From the NCBI RefSeq assembly GCF_900454495.1, contig NZ_UGSI01000002.1, positions 1 to 64,000 of the forward strand: DNA of 64,000 bases, written 5' to 3'. Shown in pieces: positions 18,001 to 25,097 of this stretch; the stretch's first letter is position 1, and each line of letters begins with the position of its first letter. Below the pieces are notes generated by a model that had not been told where the DNA came from, searched no databases, and was given only the letters and a program-made list of their open reading frames with translations. Source of the DNA: Paenibacillus macerans. Lineage in GTDB: Bacteria > Bacillota > Bacilli > Paenibacillales > Paenibacillaceae. The position numbers and the translations under genes are program-made.

Positions 18001-18723
18001 CTATTGGCCCTCTTCTTCTTTCATAGCACGAAGTAGTTGGCTGACTCTCGACGGCGAAACTACGATCCTATTCGCCCATTGGGATTGATTTTCTGACGGA
18101 TAGGTAGCCATCACTTCATTGAGCTTTCGGATTAATTCGCTCGTCTTCTGCCGGGGCCGCCGTGCAGCTCCTGCAACTGAATCGCTTTGATTTTCCAACA
18201 CCACCGCAAATTCCTGGTTGGCCGATTGTTGACTCCCAGCTTCTTTCATAGCACGAAGTAGTTGGCCGACTCTCGACGGTGAAACGCCGATCCGTTTCGC
18301 CCACTTAGATTGATTTTCAGACGGATAGGTAGCCATCACTTCATTAAGCTTTCGGATTAATTCACTCGTCTTCTGCCGGGGCCGCCGTACAGCTCCTGCG
18401 TCGGGATCGTTTCGATTTTCCAACGCCACCGCTATTCCCATGATGGCCGTTTGTTGACTCCCAGCTTGCTGTGTAGGGAACAGTTCCCGTAAGCATGCCG
18501 CGCAAATGAAGCGTTCCCGGAAGTATATAAGCTGCTCCATCGATTGGCAGAACAGGCACTCTTGCGTCCGGTACGGGCGCATCATGATTCTTTGGGATTC
18601 ATTGTCAATAAAAAACTCTATGGTATCGCCCTGGCCTATCCCGATAAATCGGCGTAATTCAATAGGGATAACAATTCTCCCAAGCTCATCAAGTGGCCTG
18701 ACAATCCCGATACTTCGTATCAT
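18001..18723 (-). CDS. AbrB-type transition-state regulator with zinc-finger-like linker and duplicated C-terminal module
   Basis: Protein of 240 aa. Residues 1-50 are a SpoVT/AbrB swapped-hairpin DNA-binding domain (MIRSIGIVRPLDELGRIVIP). A CxxC...CxxC segment follows (CLFC and CAAC, about 56-77), likely binding zinc. Residues about 88-162 and 163-237 are two near-identical 75-aa units, each ending in a helix-turn-helix-like SKWAKRIGVSPSRVGQLLRA. The ATG at 18721-18723 is used. Its leader begins just after a terminator hairpin. It probably controls stationary-phase or element genes; targets are unknown. Confidence 0.85.
   Translation of the reverse strand: MIRSIGIVRPLDELGRIVIPIELRRFIGIGQGDTIEFFIDNESQRIMMRPYRTQECLFCQSMEQLIYFRERFICAACLRELFPTQQAGSQQTAIMGIAVALENRNDPDAGAVRRPRQKTSELIRKLNEVMATYPSENQSKWAKRIGVSPSRVGQLLRAMKEAGSQQSANQEFAVVLENQSDSVAGAARRPRQKTSELIRKLNEVMATYPSENQSQWANRIVVSPSRVSQLLRAMKEEEGQ
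18013..18462. repeat. Tandem 225-bp direct repeat inside the AbrB-type gene
   Basis: Units 18238-18462 and 18013-18237, both in frame, each 75 codons starting at GSQQ. The segment RRPRQKTSELIRKLNEVMAT is identical in both, whereas the linker before it differs in many residues. This is an in-frame tandem duplication that has been kept open. Confidence 0.9.
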
Positions 18724-18745
18724 TCCTGATTCCCCCGCTTCCGGT

Positions 18746-18785
18746 AGAAAAACCACCGGAGCCTTGCGGAATCCGGTGGTTTTAG
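18746..18785 (-). terminator. Terminator after the regulator/peptide operon, in the leader of the AbrB-type gene
   Basis: On the minus strand AACCACCGGATTCC pairs with GGCTCCGGTGGTT and is followed by TTTTT. It lies about 43 bases after the 37-aa peptide stop and 23 bases before the AbrB-type ATG, so it either separates the genes or attenuates the second one. The stem core (CCACCGG) is shared with the hairpins at 15596-15641 and 21317-21362. Confidence 0.7.
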
Positions 18786-18827
18786 CTGATATGTAAATTA
18801 TAGCGACTAGCCTGATAGAGATTCGAA

Positions 18828-18941
18828 TTAACCTCCAACATGGAAGCCTAACGTTCCCATAAGCGGTCCTGCACTTACTCCTACACTTATCACCAATACG
18901 AATAGAAAATTAATTGCGTACAACAGAGTATTTTTTTTCAT
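18828..18941 (-). CDS. 37-aa secreted peptide, candidate quorum-sensing pheromone precursor
   Basis: ATG at 18939-18941 preceded by TGGGGGATGG. The peptide has a KK-containing start, a hydrophobic export segment (LLYAINFLFVLVISVGV), a possible signal-peptidase site after VSA, and a short exported tail GPLMGTLGFHVGG. It starts inside the end of the upstream regulator gene (32-bp overlap) on the same strand. This layout and architecture match Phr/PapR/AimP-type precursors whose processed C-terminus binds the neighbouring TPR regulator. Which residues form the mature peptide cannot be decided here. Confidence 0.65.
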   Translation of the reverse strand: MKKNTLLYAINFLFVLVISVGVSAGPLMGTLGFHVGG

Positions 18942-20298
18942 GGCCATCCCCCATTTCCACTAATTGATGATACTCTACTTTCGATTCAGCCGACGCAACG
19001 TTTCTAAAACGTTCAAACAATCTCATACACCGAAGCATAGAGCTTTCGTCATTTATCATAGTAGATTTTTTTAGGCCATCTATCAAGAATTTAAATCCTT
19101 GTTTGTGATCCCCTTTAATTAAATAATAATCAGCTAATTCACACAGTAAACCAACGAGCTGATCGTCAGTATTTTGTTGGTTGTATATTTCGTTTTCTTC
19201 ATGCTCCAGAACGTTAGACAATACGCTTTCAAACTTAGTAAGAATATGATCAAGGTTAATCTTGTAACGGTTAGCTACTATCATGATATTCCATAAACCT
19301 GTGAGTATTTCATTTTCCTTCGTTTCGAAGTAATTCACATATTCCGAAAGCAACTCTATGTCGCCAGCCATTAACTTGGTTAGCAGAATATTAGCTTGAG
19401 TCCATTCCTGAAACAAGTTCTTCCAGTATAATGTTTCTTCATCCGTCTCCTTGACCCATTCTAAATCGGCGGCTTCACTGAGAATTTGCAGGGCCAATTC
19501 ATAATCTCCTTGTTCATAATAAGCGTTACTTATTAGCATATTACCAAAGACAACATAAAAAAATAATGGCCTGGGCAGCTTAACAAAGCCTTGATCCAAC
19601 TTTTTTCGGGAGTGGGAGAAAGAGTACTGAATTTCAGCCAACTGCTTTAACTTTATGCAAATTTTTTTGACCTTATCCCAGCGACGCAAAGAACGATAAG
19701 TATCCGCCAAATCCTTCAATGCTACCAGTTGGTCGATTTCCTCAAGCCGCTCCGCAAAAGGCTCAAACTGGATCGCTGCCCGGTAATTTTGTTCCTGATC
19801 GGGGCCAAGTCTAGTTAGGAACAACTTGTACTGGCAATAAGCTAACCGCTCTGAATGCTGACTTTTTTCGCTTAGAGCTACACTCTCGTAAAGAATCGCT
19901 GCTGCCATCCGTTTTCCTTGCGCAATTAACTCTTCTGCTACCTCAAACAGCGGAGATGCATATAAAGGGTTATCCAGCAATAGATTTACGATTTGCTTAA
20001 TGCAATCCAACTTGTCTAGCTCTGCGCACCGGTAAAAAAAAGGTTTGATTCTGCGCCAATTCGGCGCCACTTCATTCAAGTACTCCTGGATGTACTGCTC
20101 ATAAAAATGCCCATCGGGTAGATTCATCACCTTAGTAATGCGGTCCAGTTGATGCACGGAAAGCACTCGCTGACTGTTTAAAATAGCACTCATCGTACCC
20201 GTATTCAATTCAGTCAGCCTGGATAGTTGACTAATATTTAACCCATGCTGTTTTGAAAATTGCTCCAGCGCTCCGAGAATCGTGGTTGTATTATTCAA
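18910..20298 (-). CDS. RRNPP-like regulator: N-terminal HTH plus TPR-type helical repeats
   Basis: Protein of about 462 aa. An N-terminal Cro/CI-type helix-turn-helix (ILGALEQFSKQHGLNISQLS to VLSVHQLDRITKVMNLPDGHF) is followed by about 380 residues of helical repeats (for example NAYYEQGDYELALQILSEAA and ELADYYLIKGDHKQGFKFL), typical of TPR peptide-sensing domains. The start is a TTG at 20296-20298, with GAGGTGG 5 bases upstream. The downstream overlapping gene encodes a 37-aa secreted peptide. Members of the RNPP/RRNPP group (PlcR, NprR, AimR) switch DNA binding on peptide uptake; the targets here are not known. The mobile-element setting makes an arbitrium-like role conceivable. Confidence 0.8.
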   Translation of the reverse strand: MNNTTTILGALEQFSKQHGLNISQLSRLTELNTGTMSAILNSQRVLSVHQLDRITKVMNLPDGHFYEQYIQEYLNEVAPNWRRIKPFFYRCAELDKLDCIKQIVNLLLDNPLYASPLFEVAEELIAQGKRMAAAILYESVALSEKSQHSERLAYCQYKLFLTRLGPDQEQNYRAAIQFEPFAERLEEIDQLVALKDLADTYRSLRRWDKVKKICIKLKQLAEIQYSFSHSRKKLDQGFVKLPRPLFFYVVFGNMLISNAYYEQGDYELALQILSEAADLEWVKETDEETLYWKNLFQEWTQANILLTKLMAGDIELLSEYVNYFETKENEILTGLWNIMIVANRYKINLDHILTKFESVLSNVLEHEENEIYNQQNTDDQLVGLLCELADYYLIKGDHKQGFKFLIDGLKKSTMINDESSMLRCMRLFERFRNVASAESKVEYHQLVEMGDGHEKKYSVVRN

Positions 20299-20434
20299 AC
20301 TAACCACCTCTGATAAATTTTGGGAATATATTATAAATATAACCATATTTTGAACAATGGTCAATACAATTTACGCAGGATTGTACGAATGCATACGCTT
20401 TTGCCTCACCAGTTGCAAAGCTTTCATCATCTGT

Positions 20435-20506
20435 TAAAATAAAAGGGCGAGCAACCCAGCAAAGATTCTCGCCCCTAAGTCGATTGTTCACGCAATCGGC
20501 TTTTTT
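20435..20506 (+). ncRNA. Candidate small RNA antisense to the 3' end of the spo0E-like gene
   Basis: A promoter-like TTGCAA (20413-20418), 16-base spacer and TAAAAT (20435-20440, with TG upstream) precede a GGGCGAG/CTCGCCC hairpin (20445-20474). A second hairpin CGATTG/CAATCG with a six-T tail (20481-20506) follows. The terminator overlaps the last codons of the minus-strand spo0E-like gene. It would be a short structured RNA convergent with that gene. No experiment supports it. Confidence 0.4.
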
Positions 20507-20670
20507 ATGTTACGTCTATGAAGCTGGTAATACTGATTAATGAGTTCATCAAGGATCATAGATTGATGAATCACGCGCGGATGTCCAAACTGTCCATTGT
20601 ATTTTTCCGTTAATACATGCAATTTGTTTCGCTCTCGCTCAATCCTTGCCTGAATACCATCTTCATTCAT
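20488..20670 (-). CDS. Spo0E-like sporulation regulatory aspartyl-phosphate phosphatase
   Basis: Protein of 60 aa of the Spo0E family, two helices forming a hairpin that removes phosphate from Spo0A~P and so delays sporulation. The signature SMILDELINQYYQL (SxxLD type, about 39-50) is clear. ATG with GGGAGG upstream. A palindrome CCCTAG/CTAGGG lies just upstream (20692-20705). It is located in the accessory island, fitting the habit of mobile elements to carry such phosphatases. Confidence 0.85.
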   Translation of the reverse strand: MNEDGIQARIERERNKLHVLTEKYNGQFGHPRVIHQSMILDELINQYYQLHRRNIKKPIA

Positions 20671-20779
20671 TGGCGTGTACCTCCCTAGTGTAATATCCTA
20701 GGGAAATATGCCTTTTTTTGAAATTTTTTATAGGAGACAAACCTCCCCCTCTTTACTATCCGGCAAAAAGTGCTTTCAA

Positions 20780-20803
20780 ACCAGAGGTGATCTGGCTTTT
20801 TTT
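20780..20803 (+). terminator. Plus-strand terminator with no evident upstream gene
   Basis: CCAG, 7-base loop, CTGG, then a run of seven T. No plus-strand gene lies immediately upstream, so it may end a short unrecognised RNA or be a leftover. The surrounding 250 bases (20671-20922) hold only this and the spo0E-like promoter area. Confidence 0.45.
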
Positions 20804-20922
20804 ATTATATAACTAAAAATGATTAACGCAATATTTTTCATGAAAAATTTACCGTGATTAAAAATTTTCAACTCCTCTATCATAAAAAGAAGAGACGGAA
20901 TAAAAATGAGGAGCTGTAGCAT

Positions 20923-21144
20923 TTGAGGATCAAGGAAGCAAGGGAAGCCGCAGGGTTTACCCAAGAATCACTCGTACAACACATCAACAACACCATGAAA
21001 TGCACATTGCGAAACTATCAGAATATTGAGTACGGCATTGTGATTCCGAACGCCACCTTAGCGCTGTTGATCGCCCATGTGCTGCATGTGGACCCGCGAG
21101 ATATCGACGAATGGAAGTTTAAAACCCCAAACACTGATTTGTAG
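20923..21144 (+). CDS. Small XRE-family transcriptional regulator
   Basis: Protein of 73 aa consisting of one Cro/CI helix-turn-helix: MRIKEAREAAGFTQESLVQH, then ALLIAHVLHVDPRDIDEWKF. It uses TTG at 20923 with GAGGAG upstream. Short single-domain repressors of this kind are typical of phage-like and integrative elements. It lies upstream of the toxin-antitoxin-like locus on the same strand as its RNA. Confidence 0.8.
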   Translation: MRIKEAREAAGFTQESLVQHINNTMKCTLRNYQNIEYGIVIPNATLALLIAHVLHVDPRDIDEWKFKTPNTDL

Positions 21145-21170
21145 ATATGTAACGCTGGATGTGTTATACT

Positions 21171-21362
21171 AAGGACAAATTATGAAGGAACAACCCCTAT
21201 GTCATATCTTCATCTGCACATGGGTAAAATAAAAATAGTCGTGATGTTGGTAGCATCACGACTATTCCGACAAAGCTCCAGTGGGCAACCACGGCGAGAT
21301 TTTCATTCAAAGAGAAGAAAAACCACCGGTCGAGGGCCCAACCTATCGCCGGTGGTTTTTCT
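21171..21362 (+). ncRNA. Type I antitoxin-like small RNA
   Basis: An extended -10 (TGTTATACT, 21162-21170) starts a transcript of about 190 bases. It contains a CGTGATGTTG...CATCACG hairpin (about 21239-21261) and the motif AACCACGGCGAGATTTTC, and ends in the strong hairpin CCACCGG/CCGGTGG with a T tail (21317-21362). The 3' part overlaps the convergent minus-strand peptide gene, the classic layout of Bacillus type I antitoxins. Confidence 0.55.
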
Positions 21363-21465
21363 TGTCTCTACGTGCTTTCTTCTGTTTTTTGCCGCAAAAC
21401 AAAGTCTGAAGGCCAGCAAAAATGCCAACCACTTTAAGCAGCAAGTCCAGAATCTTCACGAACAA
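21343..21465 (-). CDS. Candidate type I toxin: short hydrophobic, Lys/Arg-tailed peptide
   Basis: The open frame encodes about 40 aa: a hydrophobic helix (FVKILDLLLKVVGIFAGLQT) then a strongly basic tail (KKQKKARRDKKNHRR). It has an extended -10 promoter on the minus strand (TGC TATAAT, 21540-21548) and a strong GAAAGGGGG ribosome site. The in-frame start is unclear: TTG at 21463-21465 is about 17 bases from the ribosome site. The stop lies inside the shared bidirectional terminator. Features fit membrane-active type I toxins; no family match is claimed. Confidence 0.45.
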   Translation of the reverse strand: MFVKILDLLLKVVGIFAGLQTLFCGKKQKKARRDKKNHRR

Positions 21466-21613
21466 GTCAAGTGATACAGCGTCACCCCCTTTCGGGTAGT
21501 CACCATGTCATTCCCACCGGTTTACTCCGTCTATGACTGATTATAGCAAGTTTCAGACAAGCCGAATTTAAGTAACCTTCCTCGTCGTCTTCCCTCTTGC
21601 GTACCTCCATATT

Positions 21614-21681
21614 AAAAAAATACCGCCACCACAGTGACGGTATTTTGATCAATTTCACGCTGATTTTTACTTTTTCGCCCA
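21614..21681 (-). terminator. gyrB terminator; 68-bp direct repeat, copy B
   Basis: Minus-strand hairpin AATACCG.../...CGGTATT followed by TTTTTTTA, starting 6 bases after the gyrB stop. Identical over 68 bases to 15084-15151. It forms the right border of the accessory island. Confidence 0.9.
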
Positions 21682-21686
21682 TCCGA

Positions 21687-23591
21687 TTAGATATCGAGGT
21701 TCTTGACGTATCTGGCATGCTCGTGAATGAAATCGCGGCGCGGCTCGACGTTGTCGCCCATCAGCGTATCAAAAATCGCATCCGCCTGAATGGCGTCGGC
21801 AATCGATACCTGCTGCATCGTCCGGCTTTCCGGATCCATCGTCGTCTCCCACAGCTGCTCCGGGTTCATCTCGCCCAAACCTTTGTAGCGCTGAACGTTG
21901 ACTTTTACCCCTTCGCCGAATTCGGCGATGATTTCATCGCGTTCTTTCTCGGACTGGGCGTAGCGCACCGTTTTGTTGCGTTCGATTTTGAACAGCGGCG
22001 GCATCGCGATATAAACGTAACCGGCTTCGATGATCTTCCGCATGTAGCGGAAGAAAAACGTCAGCAGCAGCGTCCGGATATGGGCGCCGTCAACGTCGGC
22101 GTCGGTCATGATGATGACCTTGTGATACCGCGCCTTCGCAATATCGAACTCCTCGCCGATCCCGGTGCCCAGCGCCGTGATGATCGCGCGGATTTCGGCG
22201 TTGCCGAGGATGCGGTCCAGACGCGCTTTCTCCACGTTCAAAATTTTACCGCGCAGCGGCAAAATCGCCTGGAAGTGGCGGTCCCGCCCTTGCTTCGCCG
22301 AGCCGCCGGCCGAGTCGCCTTCGACGATGTACAGTTCGCTGATCGAGGCGTCCTTGGAGGAGCAATCCGCCAGCTTGCCCGGCAGGGCGCTGACCTCCAG
22401 GGCGCTCTTGCGGCGCGTCAGCTCGCGCGCTTTACGGGCCGCTTCCCGCGCCCGCGAAGCCTGCAGCGATTTCTCCAGGACGCGCCGGGATACGGCCGGG
22501 TTTTCCTCCAAAAATTCCTGCAGCTTCTCCGCAAACAGCGATTCCACGATTCCCCGCACTTCGCTGTTGCCGAGCTTCGTTTTCGTTTGCCCTTCGAATT
22601 GGGGTTCGGGAATTTTCACGGAAATAATCGCCGTCAATCCTTCGCGCACGTCGTCCCCGGTCAAATTGTTGTCATTGTCCTTGATCATCCCGGCCTTGCG
22701 GGCATAATCGTTGATGATGCGCGTCAGCGCGCTCTTAAAGCCGGATTCGTGGGTGCCGCCCTCGTGCGTATGAATGTTGTTGGCAAACGAATAAATATTT
22801 TCGGTATACCCTTCGTTGTATTGCAGGGCAATTTCCACCTGAATCATTTCGCGTTGGCCTTCCACATAAATCGGCTCTTCATGCAGCACTTCTTTGTTAT
22901 GATTCAGGAAAATCACATATTCCTTGATGCCGCCTTCGTAATGGAACGAATCGCTGGCTCCGGTGCGTTCATCGGTCAGGGAAAGATTGATGCCTTTATT
23001 CAAAAAGGCCAGCTCCCGAATCCGCGTCAGCAGCGTGTTGTAATCGAAAACGGTCGTTTCCGTAAAAATTTCCGGATCGGGGTAAAATCTCGTCTTCGTC
23101 CCGGTTTCCTCCGTGTCGCCAATGACCCGCACATCGTATTGAGGCACGCCGCGGTGATACTCTTGCTGATAAGCATGCCCGTCGCGTCTTACCTCAACGA
23201 CGACTTTCGTGGACAGCGCGTTGACGACGGAAACGCCGACCCCGTGAAGTCCCCCTGACACTTTGTACCCGCCGCCGCCGAATTTCCCCCCGGCATGCAG
23301 CACGGTCATGACGACTTCGAGCGTTGATTTCTGCAGCTTCTCATTCAGGCCGACCGGAATGCCCCGGCCGTTGTCTATGACAGTCACACTGTTATCTTCA
23401 TGAACGATGACGTCGATTTTGTTGGCATAGCCGGCAAGCGCCTCGTCTATACTATTGTCTACGACTTCCCATACCAAGTGGTGCAAACCGCGGACGCTGG
23501 TGGATCCGATATACATCCCCGGCCGTTTCCGGACCGCTTCCAGGCCTTCGAGCACCTGTATGTTACTCTCGTCATACGTTTGTTCGTTCAT
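21687..23591 (-). CDS. gyrB: DNA gyrase subunit B
   Basis: ATPase subunit of DNA gyrase, 634 aa. The GHKL ATPase domain shows EVVDNSIDEALAG, DNGRGIPVG and GGKFGGGGYKVSGGLHGVG. The TOPRIM domain shows YIVEGDSAGGSAKQGRD, PLRGKILNVEKA and TDADVDGAHI. The C-terminus has QRYKGLGEMNPEQLWETTM. The ATG at 23589-23591 is preceded by AGGTGAAGG. It lies downstream of remB and recF in the standard order, but gyrA does not follow it. No resistance-type changes were assessed. Confidence 0.98.
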   Translation of the reverse strand: MNEQTYDESNIQVLEGLEAVRKRPGMYIGSTSVRGLHHLVWEVVDNSIDEALAGYANKIDVIVHEDNSVTVIDNGRGIPVGLNEKLQKSTLEVVMTVLHAGGKFGGGGYKVSGGLHGVGVSVVNALSTKVVVEVRRDGHAYQQEYHRGVPQYDVRVIGDTEETGTKTRFYPDPEIFTETTVFDYNTLLTRIRELAFLNKGINLSLTDERTGASDSFHYEGGIKEYVIFLNHNKEVLHEEPIYVEGQREMIQVEIALQYNEGYTENIYSFANNIHTHEGGTHESGFKSALTRIINDYARKAGMIKDNDNNLTGDDVREGLTAIISVKIPEPQFEGQTKTKLGNSEVRGIVESLFAEKLQEFLEENPAVSRRVLEKSLQASRAREAARKARELTRRKSALEVSALPGKLADCSSKDASISELYIVEGDSAGGSAKQGRDRHFQAILPLRGKILNVEKARLDRILGNAEIRAIITALGTGIGEEFDIAKARYHKVIIMTDADVDGAHIRTLLLTFFFRYMRKIIEAGYVYIAMPPLFKIERNKTVRYAQSEKERDEIIAEFGEGVKVNVQRYKGLGEMNPEQLWETTMDPESRTMQQVSIADAIQADAIFDTLMGDNVEPRRDFIHEHARYVKNLDI

Positions 23592-23660
23592 CGACAATGC
23601 CTTCACCTACTTCTATAGATTCAACCACAACTTGTAAACCCCTGAACTTATATTATAACG

Positions 23661-23909
23661 CTAAACCGCCAATATAACGTTAGCCTTTTTTTTCAAAGTC
23701 GCCGAGGAAATAGGCGAATAGTATACTTCATTTTGGGTCACGACGATCGACTTGGCCTCTTCTTCGCCGATACGCACGACGTTTTTTTGCTCAAGCGCGT
23801 GGCTGATAAACTGCTTGGATATTTTCGAAGACTGCTCGATGGAAATATCAAAAATCGCAACCAACTCCGAAGAGAGAATGACTTTTTCTCCGCCCAAATG
23901 AATATACAT
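23661..23909 (-). CDS. remB: Extracellular matrix regulator RemB
   Basis: Protein of 82 aa of the DUF370 family (YaaB/RemB), a DNA-binding regulator associated with biofilm matrix genes in Bacillus. MYIHLGGEKVILSSELVAIF is the family start. ATG with AAGGAG 4 bases upstream; it begins one base after the recF stop (TAAAATG). Conserved position between recF and gyrB. Confidence 0.92.
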   Translation of the reverse strand: MYIHLGGEKVILSSELVAIFDISIEQSSKISKQFISHALEQKNVVRIGEEEAKSIVVTQNEVYYSPISSATLKKKANVILAV

Positions 23910-23910
23910 T

Positions 23911-25035
23911 TTACTCCTTCGCCCCTCCTTGGACTTGTCCGTCCTGAACATGAAAAATGCTGGCGTCCCGCAGCCGGCTTGCATTGATGCTTTCGATGCC
24001 AGTTGCCGTAATGAACGTCTGCACTTTGCTCTGAAACGTTTCGATCAATTGGGTTTGGCGGTAAGGGTCGAGCTCGGACAATACGTCGTCGAGCAGCAGG
24101 ATGGGATATTCCCCGATCTCCTCATGAATGAGCTCGATTTCCGCCAGTTTCAAAGATAACGCCGTGGTCCGCTGCTGCCCCTGCGACCCGTATACTTGGG
24201 CTTCGTTCCCGTTAATATAAAAAGAGACATCGTCGCGATGGGGGCCGCAAAGCGTCATGCCGCGGCGGATTTCCTGATCCTTCACTTGTGATAACTTTAT
24301 CATAAATTGGCGCAATAAGACAGCTTCATCTTCTTCTTCCGTCTCGCCGAACGAGGGAAGATAGGATAATTTCAGCTTTTCACCGCCGCCGGTGATGCCT
24401 TCGTGGATCTGCTCCGCCCATTTTTGCAGTTTTCTTATAAATTGTTTCCTTTTTTTGATGATTTTAACACCATGCTCCGCAAGCTGCTCGTTCCAGATTT
24501 CCAGCATCGTGGAAAGCTCGGGTCCGGCGCCCCAGGCTTGTTTCAGCAGGTTGTTCCGCTGCACCAAAACCTTCTGATATTGCTGAAGATGATATAAATA
24601 TCCGGGCTGCACCTGGCCGATTTCCATATCTAGAAAACGCCGCCGCACTCCCGGCGTGCCCTTGACGATTTCCAAATCCTCCGGGGCGAACATGACGACG
24701 TTCAGCGCGCCGATGAAATCGCTGAGCTTGCGCTGCTCCAGACCGTTCAGCTTCGCTTTTTTGCCCTGCGAGGTCAGGCGAAGCTCCAGGCGGACGGCTC
24801 CGTACTTCTTCTCCACTTCCGCCTCGACCACGGCGTGATCGCTGCCGAACGAAATCAGCTCCTTGTCTTTGCCGGTCCGGTGCGATTTCGACAAAGCCAG
24901 CACAAACAAAGCTTCGAGCAGATTGGTTTTGCCTTGAGCGTTGCGTCCGATGATCAAATTGACGGCGCCAAACGAGTTTAACGAGAGCGTATCATAGTTC
25001 CGGTAATGCTGCAGCGTTATTTGATTAACATACAC
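23911..25035 (-). CDS. recF: DNA replication and repair protein RecF
   Basis: SMC-like ATPase of 374 aa that loads RecA on gapped DNA. Walker A GRNAQGKTNLLEA (about 29-41), signature YGSQGQQRTTALSLKLAE and Walker B PILLLDDVLSELD are visible. It uses a GTG start with an AGGGGG ribosome site. It lies downstream of yaaA and upstream of remB. Confidence 0.97.
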   Translation of the reverse strand: MYVNQITLQHYRNYDTLSLNSFGAVNLIIGRNAQGKTNLLEALFVLALSKSHRTGKDKELISFGSDHAVVEAEVEKKYGAVRLELRLTSQGKKAKLNGLEQRKLSDFIGALNVVMFAPEDLEIVKGTPGVRRRFLDMEIGQVQPGYLYHLQQYQKVLVQRNNLLKQAWGAGPELSTMLEIWNEQLAEHGVKIIKKRKQFIRKLQKWAEQIHEGITGGGEKLKLSYLPSFGETEEEDEAVLLRQFMIKLSQVKDQEIRRGMTLCGPHRDDVSFYINGNEAQVYGSQGQQRTTALSLKLAEIELIHEEIGEYPILLLDDVLSELDPYRQTQLIETFQSKVQTFITATGIESINASRLRDASIFHVQDGQVQGGAKE

Positions 25036-25097
25036 GATAGCTTAAGCCCCCTCGTTTTCCGCTTCCTTCCGCGGATTTAAGGCTGTGAAGCAGCCGG

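Noticed and set aside
21199..21474. 91-codon plus-strand frame across the toxin-antitoxin-like locus
   Set aside because: It runs through the terminator hairpin and is antisense to the better-supported peptide frame.
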